64,000 nucleotides of DNA from Eutreptiella sp. 'Long Island Sound 2002' (GCA_964036045.1 OZ038381.1:142886096-142950095), one strand, 5' to 3'. Positions 31,313-45,499 are shown, counted from the first letter of the stretch. Notes: generated from the sequence alone by a model not told the origin. Program-made: numbers and translations.

Positions 31313-33630
31313 CGCTGGCCTCCGGCGCCCAGGTAGGGAGAGGTGCCATGTAGCCAAGAGGGGCTGCCTCCCATCCACGCTCGAGTGCGTAGGCAGGAGC
31401 GGTACCCCGTGGGGAAAGGAAGTAAAAAAAATTTAGGCGCCTTTCGCGCCACCACTTGTATGGCCGGTAGCTATTGACCCTTGGCAAGTAAGAGGGCCCG
31501 GAGGCCAAGGGCGGGGATCGCGTACCAGAACAAAGGAGATGTCGCCCCCCCCCCTCCCCCATGTCCTTCAACCTTCAGCCAAGATCCGCCTTGCTCTGCA
31601 TCAAAAAGATGCCGTTGCCTCGAGACCCATCGCTAGGTTGGAACATAAACATGCGCACCATGACACAATGCAGCAGCAAGGCCCTGATTGTGCATGTCTG
31701 CGGGGAGGGGAGTATGGCGAAGGAGACCAGATGCAGAGACAAGTATCCCCATTTAAACATAACAAACAAGTACAATCAACAACCAACAATAGCCAGTGCT
31801 CAAACACCCCCTACCTCACAAATGTACCACACACCCTGCTTCTCAAAAACAAGCGACCAGCCTTTTTGGTCCCTCATACACATCCACACGCCCGGCCATC
31901 ACCGAATGCACGCACCCAAACATTCTGGTCCTCACATAAAGACATCACCCTTGGTGCACTGCAATCGAGAATGCGTGTCATGTGTATCTAATGCATGCCA
32001 GAGTTTAGCCTCTTGTTGGGTGTAAATTACATCAGGTGAGACGGAACGAGATGCCGCACACAGACCACAAACGATGCAACTTAATGGGCTACCAATTGCT
32101 TCACACGTTTTGCACCTGCTTTTTTGCAATTTGCCTTCCCCTCTGCCATTTTTGAGCTTCCATGGAGTAAATCTAGGTACCCTTAGGAAATTGCACAATG
32201 TAATTTTGTATCCCCTGAACCTCCTAAAAAAGCACACAATAAGCAAAATTCACCAAATGTTCAGGGAAATGCAGCCTCTAGAGCAATATTGCTAACGAAA
32301 CAGTGCATTGATTGTAACGGGCCATAACTAGAAAAGAAAATCACAAGGTGTATTGTTCACACCTGCCCGCTTAGAGACACATTGTACAAAAAAGTCAGAA
32401 ACAACGAGGCTGCAAGTTCACCACAAGTTGGGTTGGATCCGTGCACACGGCAGAGTTGCCAGACCCAACACTGATCATGAATAGTTATAGATACCGGCAT
32501 TGCATCCAGTGACACCAAGGGGTACCCATGAAGGCAACACTTGCATAGTGTGCGTGCCGCACTGTATTCTTGATGCGAGTACACGCGGAATGTGGTGACT
32601 TTATCCCTTCCCAAAAAGGCCCCAAAAATACAGCAAATGCTTTGGCCAAAGAATGTGTCGTAACCCCGCATTCCCATAAACATAGCACAAGTCAAAAGCA
32701 CAATACAATTGCTACCCATTTCATAATCTTTGAGATGGCCCTAGCCCCGTTCTGGCGCTTCGCGGTGCCAAGACAAGTACATCCGCGGAGTCTCCTAAAA
32801 TGAGACAATAAATCCAAACAACAAGACAACACCTTTCCCATGGACATCACCAAATAGCACGCGCCCTGCATCACCTGTTCCCCCGTATGCAACCAACGAG
32901 AATTCATCGTGCAAGCCCACCACTACCTCGCTATGGACCTTAACCGTCCCTGCGGCACGGCCAACATCGAGCACCTGGAGACCCTCTTGAAACCCCCGTG
33001 CTACATGTCCTTGCAATGAGCCGCACTGTCATCATGCGGGACGCAATGCAGCCCCCACCACAAAATCACGGGAACAACCTTGCGAGCCCCACACACCAAG
33101 CTATCCAAAATGCAAGGCGCCACCTGGGCCTCTAGGGCCTCACAACCAGTCTACAACAACATCTATGCGGCCGTGTGTCCTTCATGTGCACATGTTGACC
33201 AACAGGCACACAATGCATGCCACACAGCAAGGCGGTTGCGCGCTTGCTCATGCACTTGTACCACGAGGGTGGGATTGGACTGCGCCGTGTCTCAGCAGTC
33301 CCTTCCCCTGAACCCCTCCCCTAAACCGGCTTGATGGATCAATATTCCGTCCCAAGGGCAAGTCAACCCTTGGGCCCTGAGCCCTCACACCTTCTTTGTT
33401 TTCGACATGTGGCTCTGCATGCCCCAATGTTGTCCGGCGCAATCCGTGGTGGTGGCCCGATTCCTCTACAAAATGGTGACCCCATTTTCCGAAAGCCCGT
33501 GCTGTCGAATTTGTGGAGGGGTAGTGATAAAAGGAGCATTTTCTAGGTGCAGCGGCGGCCCCAAGAGCAAGTCCCTCAAACAGAAAGCCAGATGATGGGT
33601 CTAACAAAGTGGACCACAACTCCCTGCTTC
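31313..33630. other. Unassigned sequence, no gene supported
   Basis: This is moderate-GC sequence with many short frames below 155 aa on both strands and no recognisable motif. There is no similarity by eye to families A, B or C. Confidence 0.35.
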
Positions 33631-33639
33631 TGTGTATGT

Positions 33640-34140
33640 AGAGGCATTACCTTAGAGTGTGGCTGTGCCTCGAAATGTGGCCGGTGCCAGTCCTGGCTGT
33701 GCTTGTTGCCGGTTGCCTCTACGCCCTTGTTGCGGCTGTGGTTGTGGCTTTGCTTGTTTGCAGCTACGGCGGTGACTGTGGCAAAAGCACGGGGTGAGCT
33801 GTGGTGGTGGCTCTGGCTGCGGATGTGGCTGCAGCGGCAGTCTCCCGTGCTTGGCTAACAGGTTAAGGTGGTGGGTGTGGGTTGCGGGCCGGGTGTGGTG
33901 CTGGTCATTGTATGGTGAACGTTACGTCCGTGTCTCACTGTGTGTGTGTGTGTGTGTGTGTTACTTTGGCTGCGGTTGTGGCTGCAACCACAGCTACGCT
34001 ATGGCTCATGCTTTGGCTCCGGTTGCGGCTCTACCTCTAGCCATGGCTCGCAATGGAGCTGTGGTTGCGGCTGCAAGGTGGCTGTAGGTGTCGCCATGGC
34101 TGCAACTACAGCTCAAGCTGTGGCTTCTCTAGATGGACCA
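33640..34140. repeat. Degenerate GGCTGTGGTT-type minisatellite with (GT)n
   Basis: Imperfect hexamers of the GGCTGY/GGTTGY kind run for about 500 bp, with an embedded (GT)n at 33,939-33,961. In translation this gives Cys/Gly-rich peptides such as GCGCGCSGS, which are an artefact of the repeat. Confidence 0.8.
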
Positions 34141-37100
34141 ACATGGTCTATTCTACCGCCTCTTTGTGTTTAGCTAATTTGAGTAATGGTGCCAGCCATC
34201 ATGCTCTGCCATGTAACGGTCTTGTGCATCTCTTGGTACACACCTCTTACAGGTGCTTTGGGGAGCCAAATATGAAGACCTAAAATGGCTTCCATCCCCA
34301 AAAATAAAGCCAGTTCCCGTGTTGTTGATGACGAAAAGTTTGTTTTCGTTTTTGATAGTCCTTGACCTCGTTCCCATTGACGGGGAAATTGGCCACAAAA
34401 AAAGATGAAATTGAAAGACACAAAAGAAAGGTTTTTTTGTGCCCATGAAAGAGGTTTGGAGCAAAGGAATCTAGTGTAGAGGCTTTACCCTCCCAAAAAG
34501 GAGATGGTGCTCCAGCATGAAATGGTAAGGTGAAGTGCTTGATTGCCAATCCATAGCCATTATCAACAATCAACACCACTTGACAGGATGATTGTTATTC
34601 GAAATGATATGCATCAGCTTCATATGATGTAGTGGTTGCGACAGACCTTTTTGACACATTTAAGACATCTTGGGGATCTCCCAAATGCATTGTGAGGCAA
34701 TGCAACCACGTGTCCATATCCTAACCCACAATGAAGTTGTTGATACCGGCTTTGGAGGTGTGCATGCTTCTGGTTTGCTATAGTTCAAACAGGCCCGAGA
34801 GCTTAGCATGTTGCAGAATTCCTCTAGCACATGACACCAACACCACATCTTTTACAACATTAATGGCTTCAATAGCGCTTGCTCCTTTAGCTCATCATCT
34901 CCCTCTTCCTTGTCCTACTCTGGAATGACCATGCGTAGTGTGATGGGAGGCCGTTGTCGTAGTTTAGCCAATTCTTTTGTGCCAAGCTGGTCTGTACTCT
35001 GATGGCCATGATTATGTCTCAAACTTCGACGGCGATCAAGAACCGCAAGCCCCGTATACCATTAACGGCGCGTTTGCACGATGACATCTTGCACCATGTG
35101 AGTGCCACGCGCAGCTCGCATCCCATTCTAAGCATGTGCACCAAGCAGAGCAAGGGCAACATCTTAGTTTACATAAGCCTTTGCATTCGCGGTGTCCAGA
35201 AAAAATATCACGATGCAATACTAGGTGACAGCTTGCCCAGACCCTGCTTCCACCAACAATGCTAGTCACGGCCCTGCCTGAACATGGAAACACGGCTTCA
35301 TCACAACCTTAGGATGCAAAAGTAGACACAACCTACCTCGGTATGCAAAGCCCAACAAAGCCATACAGAAAGATGCAATGGGCATCATAGCTCTGCCCCA
35401 GTATGCAAAGCCAGACACAGACATGCCTCATAACAGCACGTGGATAACGGCAAATTGTACTCTCGTTTCCACTGCTAGTGACAGTCACCTTAGCAACTTA
35501 CAACGCCGCAAAGCACATCCCTTTGTTCTCTCCCTCCAGCCTACCCAATACGGCACACTAATGAATGCAAGGTTCTAGTCACAACTTTGCGGCAACATGA
35601 TCTGCATGTCACAATCGTACTTTTAGCAGCATGCACAATCATGGTCCAGTCTCAATATGCACAGCCTAGCAACCCTTGTAGATGCAATACCACCCCCGGA
35701 TGGTGCTGCCACCCGCCCTTTGGAATATGTCCCGCTCGACAATCGCCAAGTGATGGCCTTCTTGGGGTTGGGTGGGTAGTTCAGATTTGCGGAGGTATTT
35801 CAAGGCAAGTGTGGTATTCTCCAATGACGCAAGGAACTAGAACATGGGTGAACGGACTTGTGCAGTGGTGTGGTCCCAATATTATTGGGGCTCTTGCGCA
35901 CCACCCAAGGGAACGGTGTAGAACTTCGACGCACGAGAATAGCACACTTTGAAATGGATGTTGTTGGATGCGATAACACGGATGACGATGAGGAGGCTAT
36001 GGAGTGTGGGGCTCGTTTGGGGGCCGGCCTAGCGCCTGCTTGGGCAAGCTGCCCAGCTTGGTTGGGGGGGCGGCTTTGCTCTTACGTTTCGGGATAGGCA
36101 CCGACGTCTTTGGGGGCGCCAAATCCTTAAGGATCCACTTTTCCTCACAATGATCATGAGTGAATTACGGTGCTTTTGAGACACAATTGCCACTTCAGCA
36201 GGTTGTGTATGTGTCTGGGGTTCCGAAGCAATGTTGACATAAAATGACTCCGGACATGGAACAACCAAAGCATACACTAGAATCACCTATTCCGTGTTCT
36301 GACTTGTTCTCTCGCACACACTATTCTTGTGTGTACGTTCTGTTGCTTGTGTGTTTGTCAACAATTTGCCTACGTCTTAAAGATAGTCGAAATGGCTATG
36401 CAAACCCTACCTTGGTAAAATGAAATGGGTACATAACCCTTGCTTTCTTGGGGTCTCCAACGTGAAAATGAATAATAGGGGACGAGTAACCTCCATAGCA
36501 CTAGAAGTTCCTTAGCAAAAGTTGAACGAATCCCATCAAAAGCAGCTACCGCGCAAACTTTTGAAATTTGCGCAACTCTCATTTTTGCTTATGAACCTTG
36601 CCAATAAGTAATTTTTTTGCGATTTTTGTGGCATTTGCGCAGCAAAACATTGGAAAAATGACACCCGTTAGCTGAAAAATAATTAATCTTTTGCGTTTGT
36701 TTTAGTTTTTGCGTCTCTGGCTATTCCACCCTGGTTTCTTCTGTATGCCCGTTGCCGTTGCCTTTTGGGGTTCACGTTGCAAGGCATTGCTACACATACA
36801 CATACACATCAACGTTGCTCCAGTGGACTCTGGATTGCAGTCCATGACACAGACAAGCACCAAGAAGGAGGATGATCACATGAGGCATACCCACCAATTG
36901 TTGTAAATGCATTTCATAACAAAGCGGTTGGAAATGCGTCGAAACTAATAGAGCGCATGACTTGCAAAAACTGGTCCTTCAAAAGTGAAGAACGGAAGAA
37001 ATGTTGCATGGTGAACATTGGGAAGAGGGTGCTGTAGGTAGAGGGTGGAAATTGCTGCTCCATTCAACTATGTGTACGCAATGCCGGACAGAATTAATTA

Positions 37101-37680
37101 ATTTTTTGCGATAAACCTAATTTTTGCGCACTTTTCCGATTATCGCTCTATAATTGATTGAAATTTGGAGGTTTTTTATTTTTGCGTTAACCTGAAATTC
37201 GACGCGTGTCGCCCTCGGAATTAATTAGCTTTAAAATTCCTAAAGTTTGCACGGTATGCAAACCCCACAGTCCCGGGATCTGCAAAGCGGGGAGGCTCAA
37301 AGTGGCTACATATACCCTTCCTCCACGGGTCACTAGAGTGGGAAGGAATCATGGTGATTGATTAGTTTAGTGTTGGTTAGGGGCATTTGGCCCATGCCCG
37401 GCACGTGCCCAAGGCACAAATATTGCCCCGAGGCCTTCTAATGAGCTACTCATCAAGCATGGGTTGCAACACACAAAAGCCAATCAACCTAGTGACCCCC
37501 AAAAGACAACGTCATGCAATGGAGTTGCCCTACAATGCCCCTAGCCCCTCCCCAAGCTATCCAAGTTGCAATTTTTGGCTCGGGTCAAGCTTGGAAATTT
37601 CATTGCGATCTATCAAAGTGTCTTCCGTATGCATTTGGTAGAAAATAAAACACTTGAGAATTTTGCATGTGGCAAGTTTT
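34141..37680. other. Unassigned sequence, no gene supported
   Basis: Frames are short and overlap on both strands. An AT-rich stretch at about 36,580-37,250 contains several copies of TTTTTGCG. Nothing is recognised. Confidence 0.35.
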
Positions 37681-37799
37681 CAAGCACTTTGTGAGGGCAG
37701 GAGCCTTAACCTTCTGAAAGAATGCCTGTTGATGGGACACTTGTAATTGATACAGTTTGTCCGAGTATGGCCATCATCATTCCTATGCTGAAGCACCAG

Positions 37800-40200
37800 G
37801 CTGTTCAAGGACAGACAGGTTGTTGGACCATGCTTTTGAGGCCCTGCCCAGCACTTTGCCTTTGGATCAGTTGAAGGGGAGAGAGTGCAAGATTTTTTCC
37901 CCCACACAAGTGCAAAGTGGAGGGTGGTGTCTCCATCTTTTTCTCCAACAGAACACACTGTTCTAGAGAGCGTTCACCCGTGCTGCTTGTGCCGCGGAGC
38001 CTCAATCCACTGCTCCTCCAAGCACCATGTCTAAATCCTCTGCTTAGGGGTACTGTATGCCCTCCAGCGAGCAGCGCCTGCTGGCAGCTTCTTGTCATGC
38101 ACTTCACAGTCTCCTTGCAGTGGAAAGCGGTGGGGCATGGGACTGCCATGGTAATCATGTCCAATGTGTGCTCTATTGCATCTTGCTGAATTTTATTTTG
38201 CCCACACATGCTGCTGCCTAGCCACACACAACATATTTTCAGCCAGGCCTGTGAGACTCCTCGCGTCATAAACTTTGGCCCACATTGCTGCTGGTATTTC
38301 AAACCCACGTCTATGCGGCGTCCTAAAACAAAATGCAAACCTGTTCACAGAAACTGTTGAGCAACCGTAACCCTATTAACCTTGTGTAACCTTTGCTCTC
38401 ACGCTCTGCGGCGAGCTGTGCTAAAATAATAACAGAGCACAACCACTTATAGTTGGGGCCTGAATGGACACCTGATGGAAATGTAGCTTCAAGTGCCCAA
38501 AAGCAGTTCTAGCAGAGGGTTCCAAAGGTCGGTCCACATTGGCATGATTGATGACGGCAAGTTTTAACAGTCTGCTTAAGTTTTATAAAGTCTCTTGCGG
38601 GGTGCCGGGCAAGGTTAGCGAGGCACACCTTCTGCAAACTACGTATACCAAACAACAACGGGCAACAGCAGCAGCAACAACAACCACCACAACAGTGTGG
38701 GCCAGGGTCCTACCACGCATGATCGGCCACCTGCGTCAACCATTGGCTACTGCTCAGTTCCCTTCTAAACTGGCTGCAGGAAATGAAGCACTGCCTGTGG
38801 ACGGCAAATCCATCAAGCCATCAATGTCCTTTACTGGACCCCATTTCGCCCTTCCACAGCATCTTCCACAGACACCCAGCCCTCATGACAGCCCCGTTGC
38901 ACAGCACTGGACCAGAAATGCGGCAAACAGCTGTCCTGGGCCCAAAGTCACCTGGACAACGCTGTTACTTTTGTACTGCACTGCTGAGCAACACGGCAAT
39001 TTGAGGAGGGCGAAGGCATGAGTAACTTCTTTGCGGCTACTTTGAATGTTCTTCAGGAGCTTGTGCAGAGGGGGAGGGGGCAATGAAATGAGGGAGGGGA
39101 GGGGGGGTGTCAGAGCAAAGGTGGCAAACCATGGCTGGTCCCTTCTTTTACGATTCATGACCTTCACTGCCCCTTACCCCCTCAGTCCTGGTGCCCCCTG
39201 CACCCCTAAAAGTGGCCACAATTCGAGTTTTTTGTGGACTGCAAAGCGACACCGTATTACAAGTAGTTTCCAGCCCCGCGGCTTCAGGTGGCAACTATTG
39301 ACAGAGGGCGCACCAGCAGCAGGAACGTCTTGTGAAGTGCATTCTGAAAGCACTGAGCTGCAAAAAAACCAAAAGGACATACGAAAAAATAAGAATGCCA
39401 ATGCGATTGTTGTTGAAGGATGTGGCTGCAAATCACACAAGCTACGTTCGAAAGCCCCCCTGAAAAGGGGAAGGGGGATATCACAACCTCACATGGCAGG
39501 GGTTCTGGCATAATAGTTATAGCACAGGGGATGTGTAGTGGGACCCAAGCGCTGATGAACGTTTCGCTGTCAAAGTACAGTTCACTGGCAGTCGCCAAAC
39601 AATTTTTGATTACCTCATCCTCATCGGCTGATAGTTCCCGGTGGGGGTAGGGGGCATATGGCTGGAAGATGCCTGGCACACCATTATTGCCGTTTGGTTG
39701 TCCGCTCTGCTTTGTCAAGTAGATATTACAGCAAGTGCCGGGGGACGTCAAAAGTAAAACTGCAGATACACTTCAATGGAATGTCCGTGGCGTGGAGCTT
39801 AAGCGCATTTGCATGGCGAGTCGTACGGAGCCTTGTGCAGCAGTGTGGGCATGGCACACCGGCCGGGGTGGAATGGGAAGGTTTTGCTGCTGCCAAAAGC
39901 ATGTCTCAAATACAGGGGCAAAGCCCTGCTGGCGACAGTGACACCATGTTCATTGTAGTCACACGTGCATTCTTTGTGGAGCCTGCCCCAGGCTGGGGGG
40001 GGATGTCCGTTGCAATCAGCAGTGCTCCAAGTGCGACTCTGCCAAGTATGATTTTGGCAGGGTCCAGCCATAGAGCCCCCAAGCAACACAATGCCACGCT
40101 GCAAAATGCACATTCCTGCACCAATTGCATATGCAGTGCAGCGCAAGGCCATGTGGCAGCCTTCATTGTAAAAACCATCTTTCCATCCCTCCTGCCATGA
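37800..40200 (-). pseudogene. Faint minus-strand coding traces, possible zinc-finger protein remnant
   Basis: Protein-like patches occur on the minus strand. About 39,735-39,880 shows CPHC followed by a Thr/Arg-rich spacer and H-x6-H (HANALKLH), a C2H2/BED-like spacing. 39,284-39,730 reads ELSADEDEVIKNCLATASEL. 37,805-38,338 is a 177-aa frame. Stops (TGA, TAA) and frame changes separate the patches and no domain order can be established. This may be chance for some of them. Confidence 0.25.
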
Positions 40201-41400
40201 CCACTGCCGTTCAGATATGCGGATTCATTGCTCGGGACTGAGTGGCATGTTGGTCATCGGTTCGTTCATATCTGCAGACAGACAGACAGAGAGGAAACAG
40301 GATGGGCAGATATCATCGAGCAATGCATGGAGCAATGAGGGCTTTCGAGAGCACTGTCCGTGGCAAGCCGATGGGAAATGGTCGAAAGTTTGTACATCGG
40401 CCTGGCACATTTCCTTTTAACCACATGCGTTGCTGTGGATTGTTTTTGAACCGCTTGAACTACACAGCAAAGTAGAGGGAAGAAGGACTACCATTAGGTA
40501 TGACAAGTCAGATGTTGCCTTGGGGGCAACGATTCCGGGTTCACTGCAGGGGACAAAGTTCTTTGGTGCCCAGTTTTGCAGTCTCCCGTCGCCGTAAAGG
40601 TCCATAGTGGGGGGCAAAGAGGGTTACCATAAAGGCTGAGCAAGTAGAAAAGGGGGTTTCGACAATATGTACATGGAATAACTGCTCTTGCCACACCTTT
40701 GGGTTTTGGGGGGCAAGCAAGGAACACTCCCTCTATTTTGAGGGTGGGGAACTCAAAAAAAACATATTTTGGAAGGTATTTGGATGGATGGGGCTGGGTA
40801 TGGAAGCCTATCAAGGGTAAAAGGGGCTAAAAGTAGGGTATGACATCACTAGTGGCAGGATACTAACTTGAGCACCAGAAATAGGGGAAATTAGGATGAA
40901 ACCCCAGCAAGTTAGTGTCCCCTACCCCTAATATGGGTTTGTACACAATAGGACTGATGAAGGGTGGGGAAATTACTTCCAATTGCTGTCTTTTGGGGGT
41001 GTATAGGGGGAGTATTTACTTTTTTGAGGGGCAACTTGGCCATTTCTAGTACTCTGCTTAGGATCCTACCAACAGTGATGACATATCCTATCTTTAGCCT
41101 TCATGTCCCTTCATGGGCCTCAATACCCAGCGCCATCCATCCAAACACCTTCCAAAACATGTTTTTCGGCATCTCTGCGCTCAAAATAGGGGGGACAGTC
41201 CTTACTTGCCTCCCAAAGCCCAAAGGTGAGGGCGGCAGGTGATTGTCGCCCAGTGGCCTGCATCAGCGCCCGTGCCACCTCCAGCGGCAGCACCACCGAC
41301 CAGCTATGGGTATAAAGTCTGAAGTTTGAAGTCTGATTTGGCATGTCGTGTTGCGGACCCACATTAGAGCACATCCAAGTAAAAGTCTGAAAAAGTGCAG
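40201..41400. other. Unassigned sequence, no gene supported
   Basis: Apart from short frames I see only two similar segments, GGGTGGGGAACTCAAAA (40,742 on) and GGGTGGGGAAATTACTT (40,964 on). They lie in a loosely repeated context and are not enough to define a family. Confidence 0.3.
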
Positions 41401-41870
41401 CCCCCCCCCCCCCCCCCCCCACACACACAGGAACTTGAGTTCAGGAAAATGGTTATAACAGTGCAGACCCCCCCCCAAGACACATAGCAACTTTACAGGA
41501 AAATGGGGATAAAAGTGCAACACCGCACCCCCCACAGACACACAAGAACTTCACCTCAGGAAAATGGTGCGTTAGGGAAAATAGGTTGGAATGAAAAATG
41601 TGGAGAAGGGAACACTAGGAAAAGTCTGATACAACCCCCCCCCCCCCCCCAAAAAACACACAACCATTCAGTTCAAGAAAATGATGGGTTGGGTTGGGGA
41701 AAAAACGGGGTTTGAAAATGCGGAAAAGGCAATTCTGGGAACAATGTGGCACAAGTACCCCCCCCCACAAAAAAAAACACCCATAGCTCTTGGAAAATGG
41801 GGCGTTGGGGAAAATGTGGGAAAAGGGAAAACCAAGGGAAATGGGAAAACGTTACATACTGATGGCTGCT
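41401..41870. repeat. Four to five imperfect ~115-bp units with C-runs
   Basis: C-runs at 41,401-41,420, 41,468-41,476, 41,635-41,650 and 41,759-41,766 are each followed by an ACACACAGGAACTT- or AAAAAACAC-like segment and GGAAAATGG-GTTRGGGAAAA. This indicates a degenerate tandem repeat. Confidence 0.65.
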
Positions 41871-41959
41871 AATGTACGAATGGACCTGCAGAGAAGGAGA
41901 ACATGGGGATTGGCACAGCAAGCATGCAAAAGCACAATACCATTGCAACCCCAACACTG

Positions 41960-44900
41960 TCATTCATCAATGAGTCCGTCCATGTCATCCTCCGGCACTT
42001 GGAAACATGGTTGTGAGCTGCTGGGAGGTGCAGCAGAACGGGTAACACGATCCGTTTGGGGGACCCAATCAGAGTCCTGTTGCATAGCAGTGTCTCGGGC
42101 TTCTCGCCGGTTCTTGCCATTTGGCACCTTCACACCCATGCTTGCCAAGCAATCACAGATGCGAGCGTGTGTCCAGTCACGCAATGTGCCTGCCTTTGCA
42201 GCACATACCAACTTGGCTTGTGCACGGGCCAAGGCACGCTTTGGGTCGGACTTCCGTGGTGTCACTTCCTCCTCTTCACTGTTATTTTCAGCAGCCTCGG
42301 CTGCGTCATCGGCAACCTGCACCACTGCCTCACCACACGGTCTTGGATCCTTGACAAAGCACGTGTGGCAAACTAGACATGTGTTGCACCAGATGTGCAC
42401 AGACTGCCTGCAGACTGCACAGTCCATGCCCCTTCGGAAAGTGAAGAAGTCATGGTTGCCACCATGCTGAGCAGGACTACCATCTGGTTCGACCACAGTG
42501 CCCTCAGTGTCCTCAGACGGGGCTTGTCGGTCAGCCCGTCTGCGTGTTGCGCCTTGACAAGCCAGTGGCACCTCCGACCCCCCAAAAGATGGCAAAATGT
42601 CACCATTGTCTGCCACTGAAGCCTCCCCCTCCAGGCACTGCAGCATGGCCGCTTCCACTGATGTACGTGGATCAATGCGCTGCGAAACCCTATGCCGGGG
42701 ACGCACATCGAAGCGTGCATTGGCTGCCAGCTTGCTGGCTACCTCGACACCCTGCCCCTTCACCCACTGCCGCAAAGGTGGCAGATTACAATGCAGAGCC
42801 ATGCACATGCTAAGGACATGTGTGTCCTCCATATCATGCATACTGTTGGTGAACCTCCCACGCAACGAAATGGCACGCTCAACAGCAGCCTCAGCAGGGC
42901 AATATGTGCGCAGCAATGACAAAACACGCCAAACATTCACCCATTGGAGATGCTCCCGCTCCGGCGTCAAGGCATCCCACATCCGGGACATGGGGGTCTT
43001 GGCGAAGGTCTGAACGACGTGCTCCTTGAAGGATTCCCACTCTTCTGGTGCACGAGCAGCATTAACATGCGCGGCTGCCAGTTCAGCGTGGTGTGTGCCC
43101 ATGAACTGCTTCAGCGGATCCACTCCAAATGTGGCTCGATCAGCCGCTGGTAGAGCGAGCCAACGGCCATGGTCAAGCAACACGGCACACTCAAGAACAC
43201 CCCGGGGGTCAATGGTCCCCTGTCCCTCCCTGATGCCAGCAAACAGTGTGTCTGTGACTGCACGTGCCTCTGTGGCTAGAAAAGGGGGGCTGGTTGCGCA
43301 CCTCTGGCCATCGGTATCAAACCGGACCTATTCCACACCATGCCATGCACCTCTCACAGTTTGCTCTTTGAATTGAGTCCACCCTGGCCCCTCTTCCCTC
43401 GCCACCTTTTCCACCCGTGCCTGTAACATTTCGGTTGCCTTGGTCAAGTGGGCACCTGTTGGTGCATGCAACTGTGCAACATTGTTGAAGCTGTGTGTGC
43501 CGTGTAGTATGTCTCCATATACCACCACCCATGACAACAAACCTGCATCATGGCAATCCTCCCACACATCCTCCTCCTTGGTGGTGAGGTGCGTTTTGGA
43601 ATCCAAATGCCTCGCCACCCATGGCACATTGGCCAAGAACACCTTGTTGCGACGGGCATTTGCCTCGGACCACCGGATACGGTGACTGGCAGGGATCAAA
43701 CGCAACCCGCTGCGTGTATCAGGTTTGGTGTTCTCTTGGACACACCTCTCGAGGTCCTTCCACTGGCGCGCACCGTTGTACAATGCACGTTGGCGACCCA
43801 CAGCTGCCAGGTAGTCACCATGCACCTGGCCGGCAGCCTCCAAGGCAAGGCCTAGCTTGCGCTGGACCACATGGCATGGCTCACCCAGGGGGGTTAGCAA
43901 GGACAGCCACTCCACAAGCATGGCAAACACATTGTGCTCCATTGCCGACACATCAACAGCTTGTCGTGCAGTGGCACCACGCACACCAAGGTTAGAGGCA
44001 CCATCCACCGTGAAAGCCACAACCTTCTGAGCCCACCAGGCACGGTCAGCCATCCACGACAGCAGCACTGCCTCCACCTGTGCCGTCACCTCTTGTGCCT
44101 CCCCTGAAGCCACATCCGCCACACCAACGAACACCTCACACATTCCCCCTGGCCGAGTGCCTGGGAAGAAGAGCAGGATGGCATACTCATTGATGCGATG
44201 CCGTTGCCGATCAAATCCATCCAACAACAAGGCAATGAACAATGCCCTTTGCAGGGTCTCTGACACACCATCTTGCATGGCGCCATGCATTGCGACCATT
44301 GCCTTCTCAACTATCCATCGTCGAGAGGCATGATGGCCCGGTTCGGAGGTCGACGCACAATGCAGAAGAAGAATGCGTTCACTGATTGCACAGATGGATG
44401 TGCACATGCGGAGGCCAATGTATACCTCCACCAGGCGTGACAAAATGGCTCCCGGCGCGTCGCTCATAGGTACACCGAGGTCCATGCCCTCACCCCTAAT
44501 GAACACAGTGCTCTTCTCTGCCACATTGACCCCACACGTAGCTGCACTGGGGCACAATGCCTGAAAACGTTCCACACAAAGCACCCGGAAACTCTCCTCG
44601 GCGGCCAAGTGGTGGCAGCCAGGATTATCAATTTTCCTGCGGCTGCTAGTCGTGCCACGTGACACACCAAGGTGACCCTCCAGGACATCTTTACGCCATC
44701 CCTTTGGTGCAGCGATCATCATACGCATGCCCATGCCATACGTTCCATTCACCAAGGGTGCAGCGGCCTTCGGTGGCCGCTTCACCCCAGGACAATCCAT
44801 TTGAGCAGCCCATGCACAATATCTGCACATTACACCCCCTTGAATAGTGAACTGCAAATGCCAATGCCCATCCACAAACGCTTGCAGTGTCTTTGGCCCT

Positions 44901-45496
44901 GCTGTTTGTTGCTTGGGGGCTGCCCCCATCATCACAGAAAAAGCATTGCTCGCCGTTGCTGCCAATGCAGCAGATCGGGCTCTATCCTGTTCTATGGACT
45001 CGGCAACAGAACGGTGTGACATGCACTGACCTGCATGCCTCTCATCCCACTCCTTCTCATGACGTGCCTGGAGATGAACCTGGTGGGCTTGCCCACAGAC
45101 CTGCAAATGCTGTTTCAGCCGTACCCTTTGCTTTTGTACAAGCTTTGCCACAGCTTCAATAAACTCGGTGGTGGGCTGCACATCCCCCACATGTGTGGTA
45201 TATCCGGGGTCACCCGTTGGCAGCGTCATGGCTGCCAGCTGGGTGTTACTTGACACGCTCGGGGCATGCCTGTTGACAGTTGGTGCTGCAGACTGTGAGG
45301 GGGAGGGTGGTGCTTCCCCAATGTGGTTGGTGGACTTTGGGTCACCTGTTGCCAGCGCCATGGCTGACAACGGGGTGTTACTTGGCATGCTCCGGACATG
45401 CCTGTCGACAGTTGTTGCTGCAGACTAAGAGGGGGCATCACGTACACCATGATTGCAAGCACTCCTTGGTGAACCGCCTTGTGACAGACCCACCAT
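41960..45496 (-). pseudogene. hAT-like transposase with zinc finger; two in-frame TAG codons
   Basis: One frame runs from an ATG at 45,496 (or 45,388) to TGA at 41,960, broken only by TAG at 45,425-45,427 and at 43,328-43,330. Counted from 45,388: a 44-residue tandem repeat at the N-terminus; a BED/TTF-like finger (C188-x2-C191 ... C258-H259-H260); then the RNase-H-like core with D390 (ALLLDGFDRQ), D462 (FTVDGASNLGV), C505-H506 and R572-W573, in the order seen in hAT transposases of the ZNF862-like branch. After the second TAG the sequence continues without a gap (VRFDTDGQRCATSPP) to the dimerisation region, with YCPAEAAVERAISL then a Leu/Asn-rich helix. Next comes a Cys-rich module (CAVCRQ ... 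CNTCLVCHTC) and an acidic tail. All catalytic landmarks are present, so it is either freshly inactivated or read through. It would cut and paste a TIR element whose ends I have not found. It lies directly downstream of the USP frame. Confidence 0.75.
45281..45440 (-). repeat. 132-bp tandem repeat in the transposase N-terminus
   Basis: Two units of 132 bp (44 codons) and the start of a third encode NHGVRDAPS-x-SAATTVDRH, NHIGEAPPSPSQSAAPTVNRH and THVGD. At equivalent positions 45,425-45,427 and 45,293-45,295 the codons are TAG and CAG. Confidence 0.85.
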
Positions 45497-45499
45497 CTC

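Noticed and set aside
33794-34173. Cys-rich secreted or metal-binding protein
   Set aside because: The Cys/Gly pattern is the translation of a degenerate GGCTGT-type minisatellite.
34170-34579. Remnant of a copia-type polyprotein on the minus strand
   Set aside because: Patches such as STLDSFAP and VNGNEV recall protease/integrase landmarks, but order, spacing and flanking domains do not hold up.
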